From Candidatus Solibacter sp. (GTDB lineage: Bacteria; Acidobacteriota; Terriglobia; Bryobacterales; Bryobacteraceae): 64,000 bases of DNA. Where the stretch lies: NCBI GenBank assembly GCA_013822245.1, contig PNKE01000084.1, positions 1 through 64,000 on the forward strand, in the 5' to 3' direction. A model generated the notes under the pieces. That model was not told the origin of the DNA. It ran no database searches and saw only the letters and a list, made by a program, of their open reading frames with translations. The position numbers and the translations under genes were made by a program. The first letter of the stretch is position 1; every line of letters begins with the position of its first letter. Below, in pieces: positions 33,644 through 41,813 of the stretch.

Positions 33644-34321
33644 ATGAATACACTGAAACTCGCTGTTCTCGCACTTTCGCTGGCCGCTTCGGCCTGTTTT
33701 GCACAGCCGCCGGGAGGCTTTGGCGGACGGGGAGGCGGTCGCGGCGGGCCGTCGGCCGGCTATGGCAACCCGGCCGTTGCCGCCGATGCGGCGGAGAAGA
33801 GAATACTGGACGCCGCGGCGGGCGTGGACCGGTATCTGAGCGTTCCGGAGGCAGACGGCCGGCTGATCCGGTTGCTGACGGAATCGATCGGCGCGAAGCA
33901 TGCCGTCGAGATCGGATCCTCGACGGGCTATTCGGGCCTGTGGTTCGCGCTGGGGCTGCGCAAGACCGGCGGCCGGCTGACGACGTTCGAATACGACAGG
34001 GGCCGGGCGGCGACGGCCAGGGAGAACTACCGCAAGGCGGGCGTGGATTCGATCATCACGCTGATCGAGGGCGACGCCCACGAGAACGTCAAGCAACTCC
34101 AAGGCCCCATCGACATCGTCTTCATCGACGCCGACAAGGATGGCTATGCCGACTATCTCGCCAAACTGCTGCCGCTGGTGCGGGCGGGCGGGCTGATCCT
34201 GGCGCACAATATCGGCAGCGTCCAACAGAACCCCGAATACATGAACGCGGTGACGTCGAATCCGAATCTTGAAACCATCCGCCTGAACGGCGAGATGGCC
34301 GTCACGCTGAAGAAACGCTGA
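33644..34321 (+). CDS. Exported O-methyltransferase-like protein
   Basis: A 225-residue protein with a signal peptide (ending SACFAQ), a Gly/Arg-rich linker (residues about 24-40) and a family 3 (caffeoyl-CoA type) O-methyltransferase domain. [17 protein letters not shown] is the SAM-binding motif [15 protein letters not shown] contains the metal-binding and acidic motifs; GGLILAHNI follows. Export is odd because the periplasm is not known to hold S-adenosylmethionine. Either the methyltransferase works before export, it uses another cofactor, or the leader is a membrane anchor. The ATG at 33644 is preceded by aggagagtaggag. It shares a TGATCA stop overlap region with the convergent next gene. 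Confidence 0.8.
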   Translation: MNTLKLAVLALSLAASACFAQPPGGFGGRGGGRGGPSAGYGNPAVAADAAEKRILDAAAGVDRYLSVPEADGRLIRLLTESIGAKHAVEIGSSTGYSGLWFALGLRKTGGRLTTFEYDRGRAATARENYRKAGVDSIITLIEGDAHENVKQLQGPIDIVFIDADKDGYADYLAKLLPLVRAGGLILAHNIGSVQQNPEYMNAVTSNPNLETIRLNGEMAVTLKKR

Positions 34322-34789
34322 TCAGGGGGCGGGGGCGGCGAGGGTGTAGCTGAACGGCGAGCGGGTGGTTTTACCGTTCTGCGTCTTTTCGAGCGTGATG
34401 GTGAGCGAATCGCCCTGGCGGAGGAAATCGAGCCGCGTGCCGGCCTGTTCGATCCAGAAGACCGCGTGGTTCGGTTTGAGTTTTTCCAGGGACCAGACCA
34501 GCGGGGCGTCCTTTTCCTCGCGGGCGACGAGGCCGGGGCCGAAGTGGCGCATCACCAGGACAGGCCCGGTTTCGCGCTGCTCGAAGGCCATGAACTCGGT
34601 CATGCGGGTCTTGCCGTTTGAGACGATGCGGAACATGCCGATCATGGCGTCGCCCGACGGCCTCGTCCACACCTCCTCGAAAGCGGTTGGGCCGCCGGGG
34701 CCTTTCCAGTGGCCGGCGAGGAAGGCGAGGTCCTGGAGTTGAGGAGGGGCCGACAACAGCGCGAGCAGGGGGAGAACCGGGATGGACAT
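34322..34789 (-). CDS. DUF6265-like exported protein
   Basis: A 155-residue protein with a short leader (MSIPVLPLLALLSAPP) and a small beta-rich domain: LAFLAGHWKG, EEVWTRPSGDAMIGMFR and VMRHFGPGL. This resembles the DUF6265 family of lipocalin-like domains. Function unknown; a ligand-binding role is a guess. Convergent with the methyltransferase gene, with directly adjoining stop codons (TGATCA at 34319-34324). Confidence 0.65.
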   Translation of the reverse strand: MSIPVLPLLALLSAPPQLQDLAFLAGHWKGPGGPTAFEEVWTRPSGDAMIGMFRIVSNGKTRMTEFMAFEQRETGPVLVMRHFGPGLVAREEKDAPLVWSLEKLKPNHAVFWIEQAGTRLDFLRQGDSLTITLEKTQNGKTTRSPFSYTLAAPAP

Positions 34790-34830
34790 AGGTAATCAGT
34801 GTAGGCGAAGGCGGCGGGATTGGTTAGCAC

Positions 34831-36441
34831 TTATTCGCGGAAGATCTGGATGACGAGGCCGGGATCGGACTGGTCGTCGCGGGGCGAAGCCGATTGTCCG
34901 ACGCGGCTGATGACATCGCCGGGAATCACCATGGTGCTGCCCGCGATGCTGAGGCGCGCGGTGATGTCAACGGCTTCGCCGGAGGCCAGGTCCTGGGCGA
35001 GCACCTTGAATTCGGGCGGCGGGCCGACGAGGTCGAGCGTCAGACTTTTGAACCGCCCAAAGACGGCCACCGGGCGCATCGGATACTCCACCTGGAGAGT
35101 GACGTCGGCTTCGGCGTAGACCACGCCGCGGCCGGCGAAGACGCGCGGCAGAGCGGCGACGGCGACCGCTCCGTTGGGGTGGTGCGAGGAGACGATGTAG
35201 GGGGCAATGCCGTCGGAGGAAACGGCGGCCAGCGTGGTGTTACGGGCGACGCGGGAAGGAGCGCTCTGCCGGACCAGCATGCCGATCGCGCCCATATCGG
35301 GCGTTTCGCCGGCACCGAGCCGCCAATCGTCCTCGAGGCGGGCGATGTCGAGGTCGGTCCGGGAATAGCCGACGGGCCAAGGCGGAGCGATTCTTTGCCA
35401 GCGTAACGCCCTGACGACCTCGGAGATTCTGTATCTGAGCAGCCTCGGATCGTCTCCACCGCCGGGCGGCGGCTTCATGGCCGGATGGCGCATGACGCCC
35501 ACGGTGCAACCGAGCGCGGCGGCCAGGTAGGCCTCGTCGCCGCAGTTCAACAGAAAGTCGTTGCCGCGGGCCGCGCCGCCGCGCAGCAACAGATCGGCCA
35601 CCCGGTCGAGCGTGCTTGGGATGGACAGTTGCGGCGTGGCCTCGCCAGTCCTGAAGACGCGGCTGAAGGAGGCGATTTCGAGTGCGTCGTCCAGCATCCG
35701 GCCCTGGTCCCAGGTCCGGAAACGGCCGCTGCCGGACATGGAGAGAGTCTGCCCGGCGTTCACCTGGTCGTTCAGCGGGCCCCCGGAAAAGGAGTTTTCG
35801 AGGACGAGATTTGGAGCCTCACCGCCGGCGAATTCGGACAGTTCCGCCAGTGCGCGGATTCCGATCCGCCCCGGTGACGCCATCTTCCAGTAGAGGACGC
35901 CGGACTGGTGGCCAGCCCGCAACTGGCTCCGGAAATAGGGCTCGGTGGCAACGCCGGGCGGCGGCTGCACGGCCGCGTGGACGCCGAGACCCTTCCAGCC
36001 GAGCAACTGGACCATTTCGGTCAACTTGGACAGTTTCTGTCCGGCGGCGCCCTTCAAGGAAGGGAACTTGGCCTCATTTATTTCCATCGCGCCCGGCCGC
36101 GAACCGTCCGCGATTCCACCCCATCCGGGCGCCTGGTTCCATCCGAGGTCAAGGAGGAGAATCAGGTCGGCGTGGACCGGTTTGAACGCCTGAGACCAGC
36201 CTTCAGGCCCGAACAGGTTGGCCTCGGTCAGGCGGCCGGCCGCCGCCGCGGGGCGGGCAAATGCCTCGCGGCGGCCGATGGGGTCGGCATCGCCGAGGCG
36301 CTGCACGCCCCAGGTGGACCAATAGCTCGGCGTGGGGCAGGGGGAGTCCGGGACCAGGCTGCGAGGCAAGCCGACGCCGCGGCAGCCCGGCAGAGCCAGG
36401 GCGGCCCCGGCGGCAAGCAGATCTCGGCGGCGAAGGCTCAT
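34831..36441 (-). CDS. Putative glycoside hydrolase (clan GH-D-like), lipoprotein
   Basis: A 536-residue protein with a leader ending ALPGC, a possible lipoprotein box. The segments SYWSTWGVQR (near residue 40), ADLILLLDLGWNQAPGW, LGWKGLGVH and HQSGVLYWKM recall the TIM barrel of GH27/36-like (alpha-galactosidase-type) enzymes. The usual catalytic aspartate after YWK (DYG/DWG) is not seen (ASPGRIG instead), so either the fold is used differently or the protein is inactive. A C-terminal beta domain follows. Overlaps the NIPSNAP gene by 4 nt, so the two are probably co-transcribed. Confidence 0.5.
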   Translation of the reverse strand: MSLRRRDLLAAGAALALPGCRGVGLPRSLVPDSPCPTPSYWSTWGVQRLGDADPIGRREAFARPAAAAGRLTEANLFGPEGWSQAFKPVHADLILLLDLGWNQAPGWGGIADGSRPGAMEINEAKFPSLKGAAGQKLSKLTEMVQLLGWKGLGVHAAVQPPPGVATEPYFRSQLRAGHQSGVLYWKMASPGRIGIRALAELSEFAGGEAPNLVLENSFSGGPLNDQVNAGQTLSMSGSGRFRTWDQGRMLDDALEIASFSRVFRTGEATPQLSIPSTLDRVADLLLRGGAARGNDFLLNCGDEAYLAAALGCTVGVMRHPAMKPPPGGGDDPRLLRYRISEVVRALRWQRIAPPWPVGYSRTDLDIARLEDDWRLGAGETPDMGAIGMLVRQSAPSRVARNTTLAAVSSDGIAPYIVSSHHPNGAVAVAALPRVFAGRGVVYAEADVTLQVEYPMRPVAVFGRFKSLTLDLVGPPPEFKVLAQDLASGEAVDITARLSIAGSTMVIPGDVISRVGQSASPRDDQSDPGLVIQIFRE

Positions 36442-36839
36442 TTCAATTTCGAGAAGTCGGCGGCCCGCATCATTACCGACAGCACCTTGTCGACGATTTT
36501 GCCGTCCAGTTCCGACTCGGTGCGCGCCTTGATCCAGGCCGGATCGGCCCGGAAGGCGTCAAACGACCTCTTGGCGGCCTCCTCGGATTCGTGCGCCAGG
36601 ATGTAGATCAGCGTATTGCCGGCGCCTTGCTGGCCTTCCGCCGGCACCCAGTAGCCGATGTTGGTGATGCCGTGCTTTTCGAACAACGCGGTGGTATGGT
36701 CGCGGAAGCGGGCCAGCAGGTTCGGCAGCCTGCCCGGCAGGGTGTAGTACGTCCGTAATTCAAACACGCGTCCCTTGGCCTGGGCTTCGGCGGCGGCGGG
36801 CAGCGCGGCCGCCAATGTCATGAACTGAGTGCGAGTCAT
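36438..36839 (-). CDS. NIPSNAP family protein, exported
   Basis: A 133-residue protein with a short hydrophobic leader (RTQFMTLAAALPAAAEAQA) and one ferredoxin-like NIPSNAP domain (VFELRTYYTLPGRLPNLLARF; KHGITNIGYWVP). NIPSNAP domains resemble dimeric alpha/beta-barrel monooxygenase folds, but the role in bacteria is largely unknown. An alternative start at 36875 is in frame. The 3' end overlaps the downstream putative glycosidase by 4 nt. Confidence 0.8.
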   Translation of the reverse strand: MTRTQFMTLAAALPAAAEAQAKGRVFELRTYYTLPGRLPNLLARFRDHTTALFEKHGITNIGYWVPAEGQQGAGNTLIYILAHESEEAAKRSFDAFRADPAWIKARTESELDGKIVDKVLSVMMRAADFSKLK

Positions 36840-36896
36840 GCGGACTATGTTAACGAGGTCCCCGGCTGTATTCAATTGCGGACTGACAAAAAAGCG

Positions 36897-38996
36897 TCAG
36901 TCCGGCAAGGCGAAGGCGAGGTAGGACCCGCCCGAGACGTTGCCCCACTTGCCGCCGCCGGCGCCGATGACGACATACTGGCGGCCGTCCAGCATATAGG
37001 TGGCAGGCGAGGCGTTGCCCGCGGCGGGCAGTTCGTACTCCCACAGCAACTTGCCCGTGCGTTTGTCGAAGGCGCGGAACTTGCGGTCGGCGTTGGTGGC
37101 GGCGATGAACAACAGCCCGCCGGCGGTGACCACGCCGCCGCCGTAGTTCTCCGAGCCGGTGTCCTTGATGCCCTGAGCGGCGAGGGCGGGGATTTCGCCG
37201 AACGGGATCCGCCAGGAGTATTCCCACGTGTCGACGTTCAACGCGCTGAGCGTACCCCAGGGCGGCGCCAGCGCCGGGTAGCCGTCGGGATCGGTGAAGC
37301 GGATGTAGCCGTCGAGGTTGTATTTGAGCCAGTAGGGGTTGTCGGCGGGCAGGGTGACGGCGGCGTCCTGGCCTGACCAAACGAACCGGGCCAGCGTTTT
37401 CGCCGTGTCTTCGCTGTAGTGCGCGAAGCCGGGCATGCGGCCGGCGCCTTTGCGGATGATCGAGGCGACCGAGAGTTCGTTTGTGCGGGCGGCGAGGCTG
37501 GTGAGGGCGGGGAACTCGGGCGGACTGCCGGACAGGTCTTGTTTATGGCAGGAGGCGCAATCCTGCTGGTAGAGCAGGCTGGCCTTGGACTCCATCACAG
37601 GCTTGCGGCGAGGGGTGAGGCGGAGGATCCAGGCCATCTCGTTGGCGTTGATATAGAGGTTCCGGGTCTCGGGGTCGAACGACATGCCGCCCCATTCGGC
37701 GCCGCCGTCGAAGCCGGGGATCATGATGGTTCCTTCGCGCGACGGCGGGGTGAACTGGCCGCCCCGGCGGTAGGTTTCGTAGCGCTTCATGACATCGGCA
37801 TGGGCGGCGGGAGTTCGTTGGGTCACCAAGTCCGGCGTCATCTCCTGGCGGGCGAAGGGTTCAGGTTTCAACGGGAGGGGCTGAGTCTTCGCGAGTAGTT
37901 CGCCGTCGATGTCTGAAGCAGGAACGGCGACATTCTTATACGGGTTCAGCACCTTGCCGGTGGCGCGTTCGAAGAACCAGACGTGGCCGGACTTGGTGGC
38001 CTGGGCCACGGCGTCGATCGGTTTTCCGCCACGGCGGATGGCGAGCAGCGTGGGCGGGGCGGGGATGTCGCGGTCCCAGACGTCGTGGCGGACAAACTGG
38101 AAATGCCACTTGCGCTTGCCGGTGCGGGCGTCGAGGGCGAGCAGGCAGTTGGCGAAGAGGTTGTCGCCGTGGCGGTTGGCGCCATAGAAATCGAATGCGG
38201 CCGAGCCGGTGCCGGCGAAGACCAGGCCGCGCTTTTCGTCGAGTGCCAGGCCGGCCCATGAATTGGCCCCGCCCGTCGATTTGTAGGCGTCCGGCGGCCA
38301 TGTCTTGTAGCCGAACTCGCCGGGATGCGGGATGGTGCGGAAGGCCCAGATCTGCCTGCCGGTGAGGAGGTCGAACGCCCGGATGCCGCCCGGCGCCGAG
38401 GGCAGTCCTTCAGGCACGATCGAGCCGACAATCAGCTTGCCGTCGAAGACCACGCCGGGCGTGGAGACCGAGACGTTCAGCGATTCGGCGGGACGGCCGA
38501 GGCCTTGGCGCAGGTCGATGCGGCCGTTCTGACCAAACGAGTTCAGCGGGCGGCCGGTTTTGGCGTCGAGGCAGTACATCCATTGCCTGACGGCGATGTA
38601 GAGACGGCCGTTCCAGTGCGTCAGACCGCGGTTGCGCAGCTTTGAGCGGACCTCGGCGCCGTCCCAGGGATCGAAGCGCCAGAGTTCGCGGCCCGACGAC
38701 GCGTCGAGGGCGGCGACGTTCAGCTTTGGCGTCACCACATACATCACGCCGCCGATGACGAGCGGGTTGGACTGCATCTCGGAGTCCTTGAACTCCTGCT
38801 TGGAATCCCAGCGCCAGGCCAGTTTCAGCTTGCCGATGTTGGAGGTGTTGATCTGGTTCAGCGTGGAATAGTGGGTCTGCTCCTGCGAGCCGTGGTAGTG
38901 GGCCCAGCCGGCGTTCTGCTGGCCTTGTGCGGCCATCGCCGCCAGTGCCACAGCCACGGTTAACCGTGTACGCAGAGAGCGGATTTGATTTACCAT
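36897..38996 (-). CDS. PQQ-dependent dehydrogenase with embedded cytochrome c domain
   Basis: A 699-residue periplasmic quinoprotein. After a signal peptide come eight-bladed-propeller repeats (LYIAVRQWMYCLDAKTG, GGIRAFDLLTGRQIWAF). A cytochrome c domain with CASCH is inserted between blades at about residue 480, and later blades resume (FRAFDKRTGKLLWEYELP). PQQ enzymes oxidise alcohols or sugars, and the built-in heme would pass electrons to the respiratory chain. The insertion inside the propeller, not at the end, is known in Acidobacteria and Planctomycetes. Substrate undetermined. Confidence 0.92.
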   Translation of the reverse strand: MVNQIRSLRTRLTVAVALAAMAAQGQQNAGWAHYHGSQEQTHYSTLNQINTSNIGKLKLAWRWDSKQEFKDSEMQSNPLVIGGVMYVVTPKLNVAALDASSGRELWRFDPWDGAEVRSKLRNRGLTHWNGRLYIAVRQWMYCLDAKTGRPLNSFGQNGRIDLRQGLGRPAESLNVSVSTPGVVFDGKLIVGSIVPEGLPSAPGGIRAFDLLTGRQIWAFRTIPHPGEFGYKTWPPDAYKSTGGANSWAGLALDEKRGLVFAGTGSAAFDFYGANRHGDNLFANCLLALDARTGKRKWHFQFVRHDVWDRDIPAPPTLLAIRRGGKPIDAVAQATKSGHVWFFERATGKVLNPYKNVAVPASDIDGELLAKTQPLPLKPEPFARQEMTPDLVTQRTPAAHADVMKRYETYRRGGQFTPPSREGTIMIPGFDGGAEWGGMSFDPETRNLYINANEMAWILRLTPRRKPVMESKASLLYQQDCASCHKQDLSGSPPEFPALTSLAARTNELSVASIIRKGAGRMPGFAHYSEDTAKTLARFVWSGQDAAVTLPADNPYWLKYNLDGYIRFTDPDGYPALAPPWGTLSALNVDTWEYSWRIPFGEIPALAAQGIKDTGSENYGGGVVTAGGLLFIAATNADRKFRAFDKRTGKLLWEYELPAAGNASPATYMLDGRQYVVIGAGGGKWGNVSGGSYLAFALPD

Positions 38997-39011
38997 GTCC
39001 GGGACTCCCGA

Positions 39012-40097
39012 CTAGAGTTTGATGGTCCGGCCCTCGCGCGCCGAGCGGCGGGCGGCGTCGAGGATTTCGGTGACGATGAGGTTGTTTTCAAGCGATCCGA
39101 GACCCGTTGGCTTGATCTGGCCGCGGGCGATGGCGGCGAGGTACGGGACCTCGCCGTCTTCCGGCGAAGGGATGGCTGGAGTTTCCGACGTCTGCTCCGG
39201 CTCCTTGCCGATGCGGGTGCGCAGGCGGACGGGGTCGAGCGCGATGGCGTAGCCGGATTCGCCGTAGACTTCGATGTCCTTGCGGCTGAAGGGCCAGTTC
39301 CACGAGGCCTGAAAGATGGCCTGCGATCCGCCATAGTCGGCGACGATGGTGGCCTCGTCTTCCACCTTCGTATAGATCGCGGGCTGGAGACGCTGGGTGA
39401 CGCAGGTGACGGCATTGGGGCGGCGGTTGTCGAGCAGCCAGGTGCAGAGGTTGGCGCCGTAGCAGCCGAAGTCGAACAGAGCGCCGGCGCCGTTGCGGGC
39501 CGGGTCGTTGAGCCATTCGAAGAACTCCGGCTGGACGCCGATCGCCTTGGGGCCCTGATGGCCGTCGTGGACGACGAACTTGCGGAAGGCGCCGAGGCGT
39601 TTGTCTTCCTTTGCGAGCTTCCAGAGCGCGCGGTGGGAGCGGTACCAGGTGGTTTCGTAGTTGACGAAGACCGGGATGCCTGCCTTGGCGGCGGCGGCCT
39701 GGATCTTGCGGCCGTGGTCGATGGAAACGGCCAGCGGCTTCTCCATCATGCAGGGCAGTTTGCGTTCGGCGCAGACCTCGACGGCGGCGAGGTGGGAGAG
39801 CGTGTCGCCGAAGATGGCCACGGCGTCGGGCATGGCGGCGTCGAGCATCCGGTTGGCGCCGGCGTGGAAGATGCCCTCGTCGAGTTTGAACTGCTTGGCA
39901 TAGCGTGCCCGGACGGCGGCGTCGGGTTCGGAGACGCCGGTGAGCGTGACGCCGTCACGTCCGGCGATGCGGCGGAGGAATCCGCCGGCGTGTCCGTGGA
40001 CCAGTCCGATGACGGCCAGTTTGAGCGGCGGCGCGGCGGCTCCGCGAAGGATGGCGGGCGCGCCCGCGAAAGCCGAAAGTACAGCCCGGCGTTGCAT
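39012..40097 (-). CDS. Gfo/Idh/MocA family oxidoreductase, exported
   Basis: A 361-residue oxidoreductase starting at the ATG at 40097 (QRRAVLSAFAGAPAILRG, a leader with an RR pair). The Rossmann loop is unusual (IGLVHGHAGGF instead of GxGxxG), and the EKP signature is present (CMMEKPLAVS). The unusual loop suggests altered cofactor binding. Lies 15 nt downstream of the PQQ dehydrogenase stop, in the same direction upstream of it; the two may form one transcription unit. Substrate unknown. Confidence 0.85.
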   Translation of the reverse strand: MQRRAVLSAFAGAPAILRGAAAPPLKLAVIGLVHGHAGGFLRRIAGRDGVTLTGVSEPDAAVRARYAKQFKLDEGIFHAGANRMLDAAMPDAVAIFGDTLSHLAAVEVCAERKLPCMMEKPLAVSIDHGRKIQAAAAKAGIPVFVNYETTWYRSHRALWKLAKEDKRLGAFRKFVVHDGHQGPKAIGVQPEFFEWLNDPARNGAGALFDFGCYGANLCTWLLDNRRPNAVTCVTQRLQPAIYTKVEDEATIVADYGGSQAIFQASWNWPFSRKDIEVYGESGYAIALDPVRLRTRIGKEPEQTSETPAIPSPEDGEVPYLAAIARGQIKPTGLGSLENNLIVTEILDAARRSAREGRTIKL

Positions 40098-40136
40098 GAT
40101 TCCATCAACGATATCGCAGCGGCGTATGATCGATGA

Positions 40137-40832
40137 ATGAAACGAGTGGCCGGTCTGATTCTCCTGTTCGCCGCGGCCTGCGCCGCGCAGCCGTGGCAGA
40201 GCCTGTTTGACGGCAAGACGCTGAACGGCTGGCGCGTCGAGGCCAAGGCCGCCGATAAGGCCAAGGGCTTCTGGAAGGCCGTGGACGGCGTGATCGAGTG
40301 CGATTCGATCGGCCGCAAGGACCACGACTATGTGTGGCTGATCCACGAGCGCGAGTTCTCGGACTTCGAGCTTCAGTTGAAGGTGATGGGTTTCAAGGAA
40401 TCAACGGGCAATTCAGGCGTGCAGGTGCGCAGCCGCTGGGACGCCGAACGCGAGTGGCTGCACGGTCCGCAGGTGGACATTCATCCGCCGGCGCCGTGGC
40501 GCGTGGGGCTGGTCTATGACGAAACCTACGAGGCGCGGCGGTGGATCTATCCGTCGTTGAAGAACTGGGAGATCGCGCCGGAGCAGGGTCCGAAGGTGTG
40601 GAAGTGGAATGCCGACGGTTGGAACGACATCTCGATCACCTGCAAGGGCGGCCACATCAAGACCGTGGTGAACGGCGTGACGATCACCGACGCCGACCTG
40701 ACCGCCGTGCTCAACGATGAGGCGCATCAGAAGCGCCGGGCCGGGATGAAGGGCCACATCGCCTTGCAGCTTCATTCACGCGACGAGTTGAAGATCCGCT
40801 ACAAAGACCTCCGCATCCGCGAGCTGAGATAG
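40137..40832 (+). CDS. DUF1080 (3-keto-disaccharide hydrolase) domain protein, exported
   Basis: A 231-residue protein with a signal peptide (ending CAAQ) and one DUF1080 domain: SLFDGKTLNGWRV near the N-terminus, NSGVQVRS and GHIALQLHS. The jelly-roll fold is shared with LamG-like proteins; some members hydrolyse 3-keto-glycosides made by Gfo/Idh-type oxidoreductases, which fits the divergent Gfo/Idh neighbour. TATGAT at 40125-40130 lies 6 nt before the ATG. Substrate is inferred only. Confidence 0.88.
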   Translation: MKRVAGLILLFAAACAAQPWQSLFDGKTLNGWRVEAKAADKAKGFWKAVDGVIECDSIGRKDHDYVWLIHEREFSDFELQLKVMGFKESTGNSGVQVRSRWDAEREWLHGPQVDIHPPAPWRVGLVYDETYEARRWIYPSLKNWEIAPEQGPKVWKWNADGWNDISITCKGGHIKTVVNGVTITDADLTAVLNDEAHQKRRAGMKGHIALQLHSRDELKIRYKDLRIRELR

Positions 40833-40842
40833 GCTATCTGTC

Positions 40843-41142
40843 ATGGCAGACAATCTGTTGATCGTGGCCGCGCGGATGACGGCCAAGCCGGGCAAGGAAG
40901 ACGAACTGCGCAAGACGCTGATGGGCCTGATCGGGCCGACGCGCGCCGAAGCCGGCTGCGTGCAGTACGACCTGCATGAAGAGCAAGGCAAGCCCGGCAG
41001 CTTCCTGTTCTTCGAGAAGTGGACGTCGAAGCAGGCGCTGGACGAGCACCTGGCCACGCCGTATCTGAAGCATCTGTTTTCGGTGGCGCCGCAGTTGATT
41101 GAAGGCGATCCGGCGATCGGGCTGTACGGCCAGATCGGGTAG
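40843..41142 (+). CDS. Antibiotic biosynthesis monooxygenase (YgiN-like) domain protein
   Basis: A 99-residue single-domain protein of the ABM superfamily: ARMTAKPGKEDELRKTLMGL, CVQYDLHEE and FLFFEKWTSKQALDEHLATPYL are typical of YgiN-type quinol monooxygenases/dimeric alpha-beta-barrel proteins. Probably cytosolic; physiological substrate unknown. It follows the DUF1080 gene by 10 nt. Confidence 0.88.
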   Translation: MADNLLIVAARMTAKPGKEDELRKTLMGLIGPTRAEAGCVQYDLHEEQGKPGSFLFFEKWTSKQALDEHLATPYLKHLFSVAPQLIEGDPAIGLYGQIG

Positions 41143-41153
41143 ACGAAGCTCAG

Positions 41154-41211
41154 GCCAGCGGCGCGCCAAGACGACGGATTTACCGCTGGCTCACGCCAGC
41201 GGCTCGCCAAG
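41154..41211. repeat. 17-bp direct repeat at the 3' end of the nadD-like gene, with hairpin
   Basis: gccagcggcgcgccaag (41154-41170) and gccagcggctcgccaag (41195-41211) differ by one base. The second copy encodes the C-terminal LGEPLA of the NadD-like protein; the first would encode LGAPLA followed by a stop. A hairpin ccgctggc-tcac-gccagcgg (41183-41202) overlaps the stop codon. It looks like a small local duplication. Confidence 0.7.
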
Positions 41212-41796
41212 CGATCGAAGCTGTTCGGCGATTCGTTCGGGAACGAGATCGTGCCACTGTGCGCCCGCTTCGATGAGCCGCCGGGCTTCGGTGGATGAGA
41301 GCGACTGCAACTTTTCATCGAGATCGAGAAGGGTGACGCGTTCGATGAGTGGTCCTGTGACTTCGATGTGTCCCATGCGCGGGGCGACCAGCATTGAGAA
41401 CTCGCGCAACTGTTCGCTGAAGGCTGGCGCGTCGCCGTAGTCCCAGGCGATGGCGCGTTCGGCGGCGTCGCGGCCGCAGACGATGCTGACTTCATCGACG
41501 CCTGATGCAGCGCGGGCTTCGCGGGCCATTTCGACGAACAGCCCGCCGTCGCTGACGGCCACTGAGACGCGCTCGTCGCAATCGGCCAACAGGCGCATCC
41601 ATTCCAGCCGCCGGGCGGCCTCGTCCGCGGCCATCTGTTTGTGGGGCATGCGCGCGGCGAGGGTGAGCACGACTTCGTCGGCGTGGGCGAGGGCGGCCAG
41701 GGCCATGGCCTCGTGGGCGCGGGTGGGCGGGTTGAAGGCGCCGGGAAAGACGGCCAGCCGGCGATGGGCGGGTCTGCGCCGGAGGACGAATTCCAT
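41191..41796 (-). CDS. NadD-like nicotinate-nucleotide adenylyltransferase family protein
   Basis: A 201-residue cytidylyltransferase-like protein. The nucleotide-binding start is FPGAFNPPTRAH, where the usual HxGH is TRAH, so the first His is Thr and Gly is Ala. LSSTEARR near residue 180 matches the SST/S-x-R motif of NadD/PanC-like enzymes. The family adenylates NaMN to make NAD; the changed motif leaves activity and identity uncertain. MPHKQ and VCGRDA are also family-like. Divergent from the enolase-superfamily gene. Confidence 0.65.
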   Translation of the reverse strand: MEFVLRRRPAHRRLAVFPGAFNPPTRAHEAMALAALAHADEVVLTLAARMPHKQMAADEAARRLEWMRLLADCDERVSVAVSDGGLFVEMAREARAASGVDEVSIVCGRDAAERAIAWDYGDAPAFSEQLREFSMLVAPRMGHIEVTGPLIERVTLLDLDEKLQSLSSTEARRLIEAGAQWHDLVPERIAEQLRSLGEPLA

Positions 41797-41813
41797 GACA
41801 TTATCGTAACGGT

